The position numbers and the translations under genes were made by a program. This document shows positions 34,418 through 46,475 of a DNA stretch of 64,000 bases, piece by piece. The notes under the pieces were generated by a model. It did not search any database and was not told the DNA's origin. It worked only from the letters and a program-made list of their open reading frames with translations. This DNA comes from Ryuthela nishihirai. Its lineage: Eukaryota > Arthropoda > Arachnida > Araneae > Heptathelidae. The stretch's first letter is position 1, and every line of letters begins with the position of its first letter. Location: assembly GCA_038380435.1 (NCBI GenBank), contig JAWZYU010000055.1, positions 2,873,680 through 2,937,679 on the forward strand. The letters are read 5' to 3'.

Positions 34418-35000
34418 TGCTGTGAAGTGCAGAGTTGGTGCAAACTCTTCGAAGTTGTTATATGTATATGTGAAGCTGAAGATCTGAGCAGTAATTCGGT
34501 TTTTGTTGGTGCAGAGGACCCAGCTAGTGGAAGTCCATCGACGACATGTAGAAGGCAGTGTAATATGTGAGTAAATATGCCTTGTAATTCTGCGGAACTG
34601 CTGCGAGTTTGAAAATGCCTTGTAATTCTAGTGGATGAGGATCTCAAGCTGGCAATAAGTGGAACTGTTCACCACCTACTATACAGTTCAGACCAGTCAC
34701 TGTAAGATTTTTCACTTGTGTTGGAAGCTGAAGAACCATCTCTGAGGACATTACTTTCTATCATATCAACAACACTAAAGAGGAAATGACAAAGTGTCTT
34801 CAGGAGCAGGACATGCTATTGGTAGAGCTTTGATATCCTGCTTGACCATTCAGCAAGTCTGGTGACTGCATGGAAAAATAATACACGTGGGGACATTTCC
34901 TATATATTGTCTGGTGAAATTATTTGCACTGTGCAGTAATTAATAGGCAACCTTACTTTCTGACATTCTTATATATATAATAGTAATGGTTACTAGTTCA
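34418..35000. other. Unassigned
   Basis: No gene or repeat recognised. Confidence 0.55.
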
Positions 35001-35205
35001 TGGCCGAGTGGTTAGCACGCTTGGCTACTGATCTAAGGGACCTGGGTTCGAGCCCTGGATACGGCATGGATGTTTGTGTTGTTTTTCTGCTGAGGTCCTG
35101 CCATCCTCACAGACCTACTATGGCTTATAAACTGGCAAGTTCCTGTCAGACCTCTGTGGCAAGTAGTTGCTGGAGGAGGTATTTTTTTATTTTTTATTTT
35201 ATGGG
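35001..35205 (+). mobile_element. SINE-B, well preserved
   Basis: Head TGGCCGAGTGGTTAGCACGC, CTACTGATCTAAGGGACCTG, GGTTCGAGCCC B-box; body TTTTTCTGCTGAGGTCCTGC, CCTGTCAGACCTCTGTGGCA; T-rich tail (ATTTTTTTATTTTTTATTTT). The A- and B-box blocks place this family with tRNA-derived SINEs. Confidence 0.92.
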
Positions 35206-35656
35206 GTGATGGTCCCATGCCACCTTGGTGGTGCAGTGGTCACTGGTGGTCATAAAGAGGAGGCCATGGCTACCTCCCAGTAACCTGCAAGTGTTTGATT
35301 TCAAGAGCCAGCTAATTTCTTTTCCAAGAAGGCAAACCCCTCGTTCCTTCATTATCCCATATGAAGGCAAATGTGAGGACATATAAAAGATTTTGTACTC
35401 TCGAAATGACACTTTTCACTACAAATCCTTTGTATGTCCCTAAATGGCCCCTCCACGATTGAAACTTATGACTGCCTCTGGCAGTGGTAGCACTTTGCCT
35501 TGACAACTGCAATGACACCGCAGCAGCTGGGGTCTGGGTCTGTATCCTGGGTATGATTGTTTGCCATGTGCTGTCCTTGTATAAGAACATTTGTACAAGC
35601 TAGGAATAGCTTCTTGGACTTTGTCTTCTATGTAACATATCAAGAAGTGTTTACAA
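35206..35656. other. Unassigned; weak tRNA-like start
   Basis: GGTGGTGCAGTGGTCACTGG near 35228 and GTGTTTGATTTCAAG near 35291 loosely resemble A and B boxes. This could be another SINE-like repeat, but only one copy is visible. Confidence 0.3.
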
Positions 35657-35658
35657 TA

Positions 35659-35735
35659 TACTGCTCACAAAACTTAGGGGATATTTCAAAATGAATATGA
35701 AGCGAATAAATATCCCCTAATTTTTGTGAGCAGTA
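35659..35735. mobile_element. 77-bp MITE from the 7.3-kb Tc1 family
   Basis: The left end (ACTGCTCACAAAACTTAGGG) and right end (CCCCTAATTTTTGTGAGCAG) are those of the Tc1 at 7336-9226, joined with almost no interior. TA lies on both sides (35657-35658 and 35736-35737). The first and last bases changed symmetrically (C to T, G to A). Confidence 0.93.
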
Positions 35736-36130
35736 TAGATTGCACTTAAAATTAGATTCTTGGTGTAAGAAGCAAACTTGGCTCACAGTCCTTATAATGT
35801 AATGAGTTTATTTAGTGGAATTTTTATGTGGGAGTTTGACACCCCTGCTTTAAAAAAAGTGGGTGGGTATTAAAATTCTTGAAATGCTACCACGTTAGTG
35901 AGGTAACTCATTATCTGTAGAACTTGTAATGAACAAAACCGAAGGCTTTGGATGAAGGCAGAAAGTGAAGAATTGGATGGTTGCCTTCTGATATACTCCC
36001 ATTTGTTTGCCCTGTTTAACTTATGTTAACTGGAAATGCAGCCACACAGTTATCCCTGTTTACCATAAGTTTTACAGATGATGAGTTATCTCTGATGAAT
36101 GTGTATGTACAAATATATATTGATATAGAG

Positions 36131-36658
36131 CAGGGAGGACCAAATGTTTGGACTCTCGATCGACTTTTAAGATTAAAAACCTTTCATGAGAGACCATAGT
36201 ATATAAATCATAATATTGATTTAACACTGCTTCACCAGCTGAGCATGAAATAATTAAGCATCAAACATATTAACGTGACATTGTTACATTAATTAAAATT
36301 CAATCTTTTCCACCTAAAACTATTCATTATAAATATCCGTGAACAGTGATTATTTTAACCAACTTTTACTATTGAGAAGTAGATGCACGACACTGCATAT
36401 CTTTTGCTAGCTTACTAAATGAGGGCTCGTAACTGCTGAGGCACAAATAAAGGTGAGGCCAACATTAGCATGGTGATAAATCAAGAATTATACTAGAATT
36501 ATGTACACCTTATTTAAAAAAAAAAAACTTAAATTGCTGCAAATTGGCCACGAATACTAAGACTTGTGATACGGTTGTGGCAGTGATCAGTGCGTTCACA
36601 TTAATGTAAGCTAATAACCAGCTGTGGCAGCTGCATGATCACTGTTTGGCCACCTCTG
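36131..36658. mobile_element. hAT MITE, 528 bp
   Basis: Ends CAGGGAGGACCAAA and TTTGGCCACCTCTG form an imperfect hAT inverted repeat (CAGNGGTGGCCAAA). The 8-bp target duplication ATATAGAG is present at 36123-36130 and 36659-36666. No coding seen. Confidence 0.93.
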
Positions 36659-36666
36659 ATATAGAG

Positions 36667-37683
36667 GATTTAGTAAGGCATGCCTAATGCTGGATCAAGA
36701 TTGTACAAGATTGGTAGCTATGATTTGGGGAAAAAAATTGTTCTGAGCATGGTTAGCTAACAGAAAAGTTACTTGCCAAAGCCTAACTAGCCACATTTCC
36801 AGAAAGCATTTCAAGAATGATAACTACATTGTCTATGTAATGATTTTAAAGTCAATGATATTCATAAGTTTTAAAGTTCTTTAGAAATTAAAATTGTGAG
36901 TGAAATGTTGCATAAGTAAAAATTTTGGATGAACTCCACTTTAAATTGCTCGCATGTTAGCAAAATGAGATTGGTGTGAGATGGGTGTGAAGCAGTGATT
37001 TAAATTAAATCTCCCTCCCCAAAACAATTTTTAAGTGACATTTATTTTTCGTTGCTTTGGGAACTTTTTGTATCCAACAACTCATTATGGTTGTGGGTTC
37101 ATTGTTATGTTACTAGTGTAGTTTTAACGGTTTTATTAAATATTAATTACATTGACTAAATTGTTCATATTTATATTGTGATTTTAACGTTTTATGAAAG
37201 TGGTAAAATGAAATAGAATGGGAGCAAAAACAGTTACTAAATTGAAGGAAAGGAAGAATGTTATAGGTGATCATCACATATGAATTGTAGTGCATGTATT
37301 AGTGTTAATATTGTTAGACCTTAAATCTGCTTTCAGCATTTTAGGATGAAAGCATATTTGATCTGTCAGCATCTTTTATTGTTCAGTACTAACACTTTTT
37401 GAATTATAGTTTATCTTGTGTACAAATTTTTGTATGTTTCCATAGTCAATAATGAATGAAGTTGATATGTGTAATCTTTTAAAGCAGTTTGAAATGATAT
37501 TTATTTGTTGAACTTTTTTTTCTCACTTCTGCTTTATTGTAATGCCTGAAACTATTATTGCATTGGTTGTTAAATTCCTTTGGAAGAACTAACAGAAGTG
37601 AAATGCTATAACACATTATTTACTTATACCTTTCTGGCTAATGGGACATTCGTGCTCCAGCTTGCATATGAAAAAATACTGAA
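36667..37683. other. AT-rich stretch, no gene seen
   Basis: Nothing recognised. Confidence 0.6.
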
Positions 37684-38060
37684 AGTCATCATCATCATCC
37701 TCAAGCAGCCATGGGCTATGGAGGTCCAACCAGACCGTGCAATTTAGTTCTCCAAGCAAGTCTATCCTGAGCTACATCTACTGCATCTGGCCACTGCACA
37801 CCAATTCTAACAAGGCCCTGTTTGACATTGTCTGCCCACCGCATCCTAGGTCTCCCCTTCTTTCTGAGGCCTTTAGGCACACTGTTCATAACCTTATTCG
37901 CCAGTCTATAATTATTCATACGGGCAACATGGCCAAACCAACAGAGTCTCTCTCTGCACAATATGCTGCTTAAAGGAGGTTGCAAACTCCTTTGCCTAAC
38001 CTCATCATTAGTTACAAAGTTGAACCACCTAATGCCCAAGATACTGCGTAAGCATCTGGA
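37684..38060 (-). pseudogene. LINE 3' end (ORF2 C-terminus, GATGAT tail)
   Basis: On the minus strand, 38039-37716 encodes VRQRSLQPPLSSILCRERLC, WFGHVARMNNYRLANKVMN, KKGRPRMRWADNVKQGL and RTKLHGLVGPP then a stop. LCWFGHVARM...KGRPRxRWxD is the standard C-terminus of this LINE group. The 3' end is GGCTGCTTGAGGATGATGAT, a short UTR and GAT-type tail. 5'-truncated. The same 3' end occurs at 57954-58010. Confidence 0.92.
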
Positions 38061-38367
38061 TTGGTTTTAAGATAATATTGATCGTTGGTGTTAGGGGGAA
38101 AAAGGGCAGTGCCCCCTAAAATGATAAATAATATAGGTGTACTAAAAATTAATCTCGTATTTTTTGTAGAAAAATTTAAATTGATTTTTTTTCCTTTGCT
38201 TTGAGAATATCACTCATGTGAAAAAAAATTAGATGTGTATTTTCAATAACAAGTTCGCATTTTTGTGTTTTCAGGTATCCTTAGTTGTATTATGGTATGA
38301 TATATGCGTGATCGTGTTTTCACAATTGCACTCGCTAATGAATGCCTCGACCTAAATATTTATATAT
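38061..38367. other. Unassigned AT-rich
   Basis: Nothing recognised. Confidence 0.55.
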
Positions 38368-38754
38368 GGGGCGGGGGTGGCCCAGTCGGTAGCGCGTCAG
38401 GCTCGTAATCTGTAGTTCCCAGGTTCGAGTCCCAGCTGGGTCAGCGTTGAGATTTATCTCCGCAAAATTCCCCACCCTGCCTACGGTCAGTAGGGGACAC
38501 CGATGAGCTTGGAAAGGCCGCTGTCCGTCGGATGGGACGTTACGCCGTGGCTCCGTGTGTGGGAGAGTCGAACCCTGTGCACGTTAAAGAACACGCTGGA
38601 TGGCCTTGACGGGAGGCTACCATCTGTCTCCCAACAGCTGTTCCAATGGGTCCCCTCCCCCAACCTTCTCTGAGCCTTCGGGATCCATGTGACCTGACCA
38701 TTTAGCTCATGGTGTGCAAAAAAAGTGCAGCTCAGAGGTAAAACAACCCAACCC
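38368..38754 (+). mobile_element. Young SINE-A
   Basis: Near-consensus, full length, AAACAACCCAACCC tail. The flanks share AAATATTT on each side, a probable short target duplication. Confidence 0.93.
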
Positions 38755-39004
38755 GAAAAATATTTCTGCCAATGCCCACAGTATTGATCATGGTTGTGCA
38801 TGTGTTTCATAAGCAAGTTAGTAGTATTTATTTGATTTTTAAAAGTTGCCTAAAAAAGGAAACAATTTTAGCCATAAGTTTGGAGCAGTCATGATAATGA
38901 ATGGTATGAGATCACTTGATATTTCATTTCCAATGAGATCTTTAGCTGTCTCTTAATTTTTCAAATGTGGCTTTTACATTTTAAAGAAGCACATTCAGTT
39001 TATT
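38755..39004. other. Spacer between SINE-A copies
   Basis: AT-rich, no feature. Confidence 0.6.
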
Positions 39005-39015
39005 CTCAATTTATA

Positions 39016-39389
39016 TGGGTCGGGGGTGGCTCAGTCGGTAGCGCACCAGGCTCGTAATCTGTAGTTCCCGAGTTCGAGTCCCAGCAGGGTCAGCGTTTAG
39101 ATTTATCTCCTCAAAATTCCCCGCCCTGCCCACAGTCAGTAGGGGACACCGATGGGCTTGGAAAGGCCGCTGTCCGTTGGATGGGACGTTAAGCCGTGGC
39201 CCCGTGTGCGGGAGAGCCATACCCTGTGCACGTTAAAGAACACGCTGGATGGCCTTGACGGGGTGCTACCATCTGTCTCCCAACAGCTGTTCCCTCCCCC
39301 AACCTTCTCTGAGCCTTCGAGGTCCATGTGACCTGGCCATTTAGCCCATGGTGTGCAAAAAAGTGCCGCTCAGAAGTAAAACAACCCAA
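39016..39389 (+). mobile_element. Young SINE-A
   Basis: Full length, with a small deletion before TCCCTCCCCCAACC. The target duplication CTCAATTTATA is at 39005-39015 and 39390-39400. Confidence 0.95.
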
Positions 39390-39400
39390 CTCAATTTATA

Positions 39401-40061
39401 CCTCGTATCTGACTGATGAGTGTACAGCCAAAAATAGTTGCTAATGTGGATAAGTAAGTATATACAATGTAACGGTTAAAATCATCAGGCAATTGAGTGC
39501 ATTCCAGTTGTCAGTATTAAATTTTTTTCTTGATCACTATTACTTTCTGTGTTCCAAGAGCAGAACTGTATTCTGTTTCATTAAATTCAGTGCAAGTTAA
39601 GCAAACTGAACCAAATTTAATACTTGTAAATAGTAAAAGTTAATAACTGTCACTGAATTTTTCATTTTCCAGCATCACAAGTGGAAATGGTATAAAAAGG
39701 CCAGTCAATCAAATTTAACTGTTTCTTATATAAAATAATTTCAAGTTTTCTGAAACGATTAAAATGATTAGAAGTTTTTTTATTTCAAGCATTAAAAGCT
39801 TCCATGTATCATGAATTACCTGTTTGTCAGTTGTTTATCATAATTGATGTAAAATATTGTTTTCAAATATTACCCATAAATTTCTTCAGAAGTTAATGTG
39901 GATAAATATACAGAGTCTTAACGGAACCAAAAACTGTGAAGAAGATCTAAAGTGTTTCGCAATTTTGGCCCAACAATATCAAAGGTATTCAACTCTTAAG
40001 AAATATTTTTCAGAATTCTGCCAATTTGTTGTACTATAATAATCCACTCTATATCTACTTC
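39401..40061. other. AT-rich stretch, no gene seen
   Basis: Nothing recognised. Confidence 0.6.
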
Positions 40062-40376
40062 TGGTGAACTGGTTTTGTAAACTGATGATCCAAGGTTCTG
40101 GTCCTCACTTTTCCTGCAGTGAGATTTTCCCTGCTAACCCCCACTAAACCCAGTTCTCTGCCTTCAGTGAGAAAAGGGACGTCAGCGGGTTTGGAAAGAC
40201 TACTACCCAATCGATGAGACATTAAGCTGTGGCTTAATGTTCAGATAAGCCATACCTTGTGCATGTTACAGAACAGAAGTTCCTGTTTATACCTGAGCTC
40301 TTTAGGTCTTTGTGGCCTGGTCAGTCAGTCCATTTTGTGCAAAAATGTGCCACTCGCAGGTAAAAGAACCCAACCT
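40062..40376 (+). mobile_element. Old SINE-A
   Basis: Strongly diverged head (CCAAGGTTCTGGTCC); body blocks GGTTTGGAAAG, ATGAGACATTAAGCTGTGGC, TTTGTGGCCTGGTCA and a GGTAAAAGAACCCAACC tail. Confidence 0.8.
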
Positions 40377-40737
40377 GATGTAATGTCTTAAATCTTTTTT
40401 CAGTGGTAATTTACATTACACAATGTGAAATAGCTTGAATGAATTTAGACAGTTTAGCAGTTTAGACCTGCTTGGGTAAATGTTAGCTTTAATGTGTTTT
40501 AACTGCCACTGTAAGTGCTTGCTTAACTGTCATAAATTGATTTTTGAAATATTAGGTAACTTCATGTAGTTCTCAGCAAAAGTTTTTATCATTCCACTAA
40601 AGAGAGGAGAAATTTTGAGCAGGTTTAGAAATTTGGATATTCTTTGTTTTTCAAGTTTTTTGGCCATTATCAGTTTGGACGTTAGTCATCAAGAAACTAT
40701 CCTTTCTGAAGAACATTCAAAATATACTGAAATTTGA
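40377..40737. other. Unassigned AT-rich
   Basis: Nothing recognised. Confidence 0.6.
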
Positions 40738-41430
40738 AGGTTGGGTTTTCAGAACATCTGAGAGGCCCTGTTTTTGCATACATGGACTAAATGAGCAGAT
40801 CAAAAAGATTCCAAAGGTTCAGAGAGGGAAGTAGAGGAAGATGATTCACTGGATAGCTGTTAAGCATAGGGAAGCATCCAATGGGTCTTGACACAAAGAC
40901 CATGAGGGCACAGAGAAGGTTGGGGGAAGGGGACCTATTGGATAGCTGTTAAGCATATGGAAGCATCCAATGGGTTCTTGACACAAGGACCATGAGGGCA
41001 CAGAGAAAGTTGGAGGAGGGGACCTACTGGATAGCTGTTAAGCATATGGAAGCATCCAATGGGTTCTTGACACAAGGACCATGAGGGCACAGAGAAAGTT
41101 GGAGGAGGGGACCTACTGGATAGCTGTTAAGCATATGGAAGCATCCAATGTGTTCTTGACATAAGGACCATGAGGGCACAGAGAAAGTTGGGGGAAGGGG
41201 ACCTACTGGATAGCTGGTAGAGATCTTAGCCTCCCATCAAGACCATCCAGCATGTTTTTTTAACGTAGGTATGGCTTTACATCCCATCTGACAAGCCCAA
41301 TGCGCTTGGAAAGCCCATCTTTCTACCAACCGAGGGCCGAGTGAAGGTTTTGTGGAGATAAATTTCAATGCTGGCCAAGATGGGGACTCAAACCTGGAAC
41401 TGCAGATTATGAGCCACTCAAGGCACAAAG
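40738..41430 (-). mobile_element. Old SINE-A with internal 89-bp minisatellite
   Basis: An antisense SINE-A from a degraded tail (GAAGGTTGGGTTTTCAGAAC) to its head (GGACTCAAACCTGGAACTGC near 41388). Its 3' body segment is expanded in tandem: GGATAGCTG falls at 40851, 40940, 41029, 41118 and 41208, a period of 89-90 bp. Each unit spans the region around CAGAGAAAGTTGGRGGARGG and a mutated GGACCATGAGGG. Confidence 0.93.
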
Positions 41431-41996
41431 GGAACTTGAAACTGGAAATATCAGGTTTACTAGCCTTTTATGCTCCCAACTGATCAATTATTGTTTGCTG
41501 ACAAAATGCAATAAATTTGATGCCAAAACCAGGTGATTTAAATCCTTGATATGGCATGGTCTGTTAAACCTCAAACTTGTTATTTTGCTATGTTGCAGTA
41601 CACTATCGGTTAATTGTGAAACCAAAGATGGCTAGCAGTTTAGGTTTTCAGGTAAAGAAAGCAATGAATTTGGATTGAAATATTTTAAATTTTCTCAGTT
41701 TTAGCTGGAATGGAATTATGAATTGCTGCACAATTTAATAATTGATAACGATAGCATTCTTTAGCTAAGGCATCAGTATGCTTAAAATTGCATGCCAAAA
41801 TTTAGTATGTCCAGTATATATAAACTAATACGAAAAATTATGAGCATTTTTTTATAGTTAGGAAACAAAAAAAATTGGATGCTTTTAGAAGCTACTCTTC
41901 TCCTGTAGGTAACAGTTTAAACAATTTAACAGATCTTATAAAATTATAAACATTTTACTGGGTAATCAGTGAAATGGACATGTTACTAGAGCTAGC
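41431..41996. other. AT-rich stretch, no gene seen
   Basis: Nothing recognised. Confidence 0.6.
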
Positions 41997-42055
41997 GATT
42001 TTTGAGCTCTCACGGCGTACCCCAAAAATTTACCACGTACCCCACGTTGAGAACT
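41997..42055 (-). repeat. hAT MITE fragment (antisense)
   Basis: The reverse complement of the left half of the 15895-16088 element (AACGTGGGGTACGTGGTAAA, GGGGTACGCCGTGAGAGCTC). The other half is absent. Confidence 0.88.
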
Positions 42056-42408
42056 CCTACTTTAATTTTAAACAATTAAATTAAACTCTAAAATGGCAAG
42101 TCACAAGAGATAATTGCCAAGAAGTTTATTTGGATATGCTTTTTTTTGTTGTTGTTGCCTCTTAAGTTTTCCCATATGCATCCCATCATCCTTTGGCAGC
42201 AAGATGCGTGACTACCTGAATACAGAATTTTCGGACGTATGGGTTGATGGCAATGGATGAATTTCGTGGCCTCCATGTTCCCCAAACAGTCATCCCTGGA
42301 TATTTTCATGTTGGTATATGTCAAAGACAGCCTATATGTGAAAGGTCTGAAATGTTGATGACTTAAAAACTCGTATCGCTGATACAATTGCATTGGTTAA
42401 CAAAGACT
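42056..42408. other. Unassigned
   Basis: An open frame on the minus strand (42393-42088) shows no recognised domain. Confidence 0.5.
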
Positions 42409-42417
42409 GGTTCGAAG

Positions 42418-42802
42418 ATTGGGTTGTTTTACCTCTGAGCGGCACTTTTTTGCACACCATGGGCTAAATGGCCAGGTCACATAGACCCCGAAGGCTCAGA
42501 GAAGGTTGGGGGAGGGGACCCACTGGAACAGCTGTTGGGAGACAGATGGTAGCCTCCCGTCAAGGCCATCCAGCGTGTTCTTTAACGTGCACAGGATATG
42601 GCTCTCCCGCACACGGGGCCACGGCTTAACGTTCCATCCGACGGACGGCGGCCTTTCCAAGCCCATCGGTGTCCCCTACTGACCGTGGGCAGGGCGGGAA
42701 ATTTTGCGGACATAAATCTCAACGCTGACCCAGCTGGGACTCGAACCTGGGAACTACAGATTACGAGCCTGGCGCGCTACCGACTGAGCCACCCCCGCCC
42801 CA
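42418..42802 (-). mobile_element. Young SINE-A (antisense)
   Basis: Near-consensus and full length. The target duplication GGTTCGAAG is at 42409-42417 and 42803-42811. Confidence 0.95.
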
Positions 42803-42969
42803 GGTTCGAAGGCATATGGTTTGAAAATCAGATGTGCTCTGCACCACAAAGAGTGTTCAATTGAAGTGCATTAACTTTGAAGGTGTTCCTTATTATGGAA
42901 GCAAATGTGAAAGCTAAATATATATATTTTGCTAGATCTCAAAGCACTATTTAAATGCATCGGAACATG

Positions 42970-43420
42970 GGATTGACCTCTGTCGGTAGTGGACCTGGCT
43001 CGTGATATGCAATTCCAAAGTTCGGATCCAACCTCTGCAGGCGTCGAGATTTATCTCTAAGTTAAACTCTCGTCCTCTTGCCAATTTCAATAGAACTTGG
43101 ATGTTCTGTTGAAGAAATCCAAGAAAATTAAATATTGAAGTCCAAGAAAGGGACGCCAATAGGCTTTCCAAGCCTATTGGCTTCCCTTTCTCACATGGAA
43201 CCAGCCTTGTTCCATGTGCAAGAGAGCCATAAACTTGTGCTCGTTAAAGAACACTGGATTACAACATCGTTTAAAGAAGATGGACTGGGAAGCTTGCATC
43301 TGTCTCCTAATAGCTGACCAGTGGGTTCCTTTCTCTGAGTCGTTAAGGTCCTCGTGAGTTGATCATTTTCGCCTATTTTGTACAAAAAAAAATTCTATTT
43401 AGAGGTAAAACAACCAATCT
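42970..43420 (+). mobile_element. Old SINE-A with inserted inverted repeat
   Basis: Diverged head (GTCGGTAGTGGACCTGGCTC) and body; the tail GAGGTAAAACAACCAATC. Positions 43153-43177 form a palindrome (CCAATAGGCTT/AAGCCTATTGG), and extra sequence lies near 43080-43150. Confidence 0.82.
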
Positions 43421-44250
43421 TCTCAATTGGTATAAAACATAAATGGCAAGCCCATGATTTTTACTATGAGATATCGCCATATTATGCTAAAGGTGTCCAA
43501 GTACTTTCAAGAGTGGGCTACGTCATAAGAAACCTAAATATGTACGGACTGCAGAGACTTACCTGAGTGGTTTCTTAGCGCTCCCCCCGAAAATATTTTA
43601 TTAAACTTTGTGGCCAAAAACTTTGAAATCCAAAACAGTTAAGAGCTATAATTTTATATTAGCCCCATAATATATGTCCGACGCTAAAAATAAATATAAA
43701 ATTCCATTTAGAATATTTTAGTAATTGGAAACCCTGCTCAAGGCTTATTTTAAGATCCTCCTCCCCAAAACTAAATTCTCTGACATCCCCAAGCTAAATT
43801 TTCATCAAAGTTTTATTCATAAACAATATTTCCCCGTCGACAATATCGTTTATAATACCCCAGGTTTGCAATGTGCAGTGGAATTAAACCGAAACAATTA
43901 TAAGCCATTTAGACAGCGGTAGCCATGGGCAGGTGGTTAAGCCCTATTGGTTCATGTGTTTTTGCAAGAGATTTCAGGCTGACAACAGTTTGGACATCCG
44001 TGTTTTACACGATATGATAGGTGGAGTCTGCTTATTAATACACACTTTTTTGTTGCCAGTTCCCAGCCACCCGAAAATATTCTCATTTAGTTCCATGCTG
44101 TCGATTGCACGTCTCTTTATTAGAGATTTTGTAAGAAATGTTTCCTAAAGACATCTGATAACCTGAGCAACAAATCTGGGGAGACTGTGTTTAAGGTTTG
44201 TTGCATGAAAGTTGTAAGTTATTCGATGTGTATTAAAAAATATTAGATCC
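43421..44250. other. Unassigned
   Basis: Less AT-rich than the average gap. Open frames at 43725-43922 and 43933-44148 were inspected but no domain was recognised; probably an old element. Confidence 0.45.
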
Positions 44251-44259
44251 GTGGCAAGG

Positions 44260-44640
44260 TTTGGGTTTTACCTCTGAGCGGCACTTTTTTTTGCACACCA
44301 TGAGCTAAATGGCTAGGTCACATGGACCCCAAAGGCTCGGAGAAGGTTGGAGGAGGGGAATCACTGGAACAGCTGTTGGGAGACAGATGGTAGCCTCTCG
44401 TCAAGGCCATCCAGCGTGTTCTTTAATGTGCACAGGGTATGGCTCTCCTGCACACGAGCCACGGCTTAACGCCCCATCCGATGGACGACGGCCTTTCCAT
44501 GCTCATCGTGTCCCCTACTGACCGTGGGCAGGGCGGGGAAATTTGCGGAGAGAAATCTCGACGCTGACCCAGTTGGGACTCAAACCTGGGAACTACAGAT
44601 TACCAGCCTGGCACGCTGACTGAGCTACCCCCGCCCCACT
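44260..44640 (-). mobile_element. Young SINE-A (antisense)
   Basis: Full length, moderately conserved. The target duplication GTGGCAAGG is at 44251-44259 and 44641-44649. Confidence 0.95.
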
Positions 44641-44649
44641 GTGGCAAGG

Positions 44650-45268
44650 AGGATGCAAACAATCCTGGAGATATGAATCATCTCATTGACTCGGATTGAA
44701 ACCGTACAGCAAGATGATGCATAGTAATATATGAGACGAAGATTCAACTACAGGTGATGGCTTGTAATTGAAAAGAAGCAAATTGTCAAGGAGAAAGTGT
44801 ATTCTGATACTTGTGTGTTTTATTGAGAACTTTGATAAACTGTTGATGATTATGGTTTTTGGGAAAAATGTCAACAAATCAACTTTCCGTCCCAAACTAA
44901 TGTGGTTATATTACTAAAAGTAAAGTTCTATGTTTAAATTGTTTTGCTAGCAAGGGCGTCAACGGTATTTTGGCCAAGGGGAAGAGATTGGCAAAGTATA
45001 AAGAAAAGTAGGTATGAATAATTTCACATTTATTGAAATTTAATGTTAAATTTAAAGTACAAAACATTAATTCGTGACCCTGAAGCTAATAGGTTATCTT
45101 GCATTAATATACAGGGTCATTAAGGATACGATATTTTAAAGTTTTAAGTAAATAATTATGTTAGAAAAGTAATTGTACATTCGAGACAAGAAATTCCAAT
45201 TTCCTTGTTATGACGGCGTAGATAGTGGCGCTAAGGTCACACTACTTAAATGCCAAATTTCAAAATTA
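44650..45268. other. Unassigned; possible transposon end
   Basis: From about 45112, ACAGGGTCATTAAGG resembles the outer end of some mariner-like elements, but no matching opposite end was found. Confidence 0.35.
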
Positions 45269-45465
45269 TTCGATGGGATGTTATGCCGGGTGCATGTTAA
45301 AGAACACTCTGGATGGCCTTGAGACGAAGCTACCACTTGTCTCCTAACAGCGGTTCAGTTGGCCCCCAACCTTCTCTGATCCCTCGGGGTCCTTGTGACT
45401 TGGCCAATTAGTCGTTTGTGTGCAAAAAAAAAAGGGCCACCTAGAGGTAAAACAACCCAATCCAA
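45269..45465 (+). mobile_element. SINE-A, 5'-truncated
   Basis: Starts at CGATGGGATGTTATGCCG. Retains GTTAAAGAACACTCTGGATG and CCCAACCTTCTCTGA, ending GAGGTAAAACAACCCAATCC. Confidence 0.88.
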
Positions 45466-45976
45466 ATCGCTAGATTGGTAAGAGTTAAATAAAATCTTGT
45501 GGCTCCCTGGAAGTTCCGATTTGATGCTATTGAACTTTTTTTGAGGAATACATTTTAAACGTCATTTGGAAAAATTCGCAGTTTGCAGCATTGAAAGGAA
45601 AGAATCACTAACTGTTGAAAGTATTACATCACATATGCCGAGTGTGGACTGAAGTTTGAATGTCGCACTACCTGTGTTGAGCATAAAATGAAATTGAGAG
45701 AGAACTTTTCTACACACAGTTAAATATATAATAAAATAGAGCGATTTAAAAGTAGTGTTTGATGACTGACTGTATATGGGATTCTAAGGGAAGTCCCTCT
45801 TGGGACCCCTAATGGATGTGGTTGGTACAACCATTTGCAGTGTCCTTCTCAATGAGCCCGTTTTATGGCATTTACCAATTTTCGAGCCCGGAAATCATTG
45901 CGTTTATTACTAAGCCGCATTTGGGGGGAAAATATGCTTTAATTTTTCATAAACTTGGAAAGTATGAAGAAAACGA

Positions 45977-46060
45977 GCATGCCTACTTGGAAACCGATAT
46001 ATGCAGTGGTGGGATTCAGCCAGTTCGTGCGAAGTTCCTAGAATTTCCCAAGTTCGCTTC
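45977..46060 (+). repeat. hAT-like end with flank, copy 1
   Basis: CAGTGGTGGGATTCAGCCAG is the outer end sequence of a hAT element. It and about 40 bp on its left (GAGCATGCCTACTTGGAAAC) recur at 48587-48670. No opposite end seen. Confidence 0.75.
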
Positions 46061-46407
46061 CAAGTTTTTAAAGTATGCTTTAATTCTTCAAAAACTAGAT
46101 CCACCCAACCCGCGGCTCAATGCAAATGACCTTGCATCTTGCTCACTCCAATTTTTTTTTTACACTTTTCATTAGAAATGTTTATTTTCGTTTTTAAGAA
46201 CAGAATTTTCCTGCGACTCCAAGAATATAATTTTTTTAGTGGCTTTTCAGTGATTTGGGTTGGACAAAACTGTTATAAACTATTTTATAAATTGTAATGA
46301 TCTATAAAATTTTTTCTGAAATTCTTTTTTTTTGTAAAGAAAAAATACCAGGAATAATTTGTGGAATCAATATTTGGATAACATTGTTATAAACCTGGAA
46401 ATATTTT
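46061..46407. other. AT-rich, no gene seen
   Basis: Nothing recognised. Confidence 0.55.
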
Positions 46408-46475
46408 CTCAAGCAGCTGCTTGCCATAGAGGTTTGACAGGAGCATCTGTTTAAATACACCATAATAGAAGTGAT
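46408..46475 (-). repeat. SINE-B 3' fragment (antisense)
   Basis: CTCAAGCAGCTGCTTGCCAT and GGTTTGACAGGAGC are the 3' end of SINE-B; the head is missing. Confidence 0.8.

Noticed and set aside
40800..41215. CRISPR-like array
   Set aside because: The 89-bp units are contiguous and homologous throughout, with no unique spacers, in a eukaryotic SINE.
43725..44148. Open frames as host exons
   Set aside because: No domain, no convincing splice sites and biased composition; treated as unassigned.
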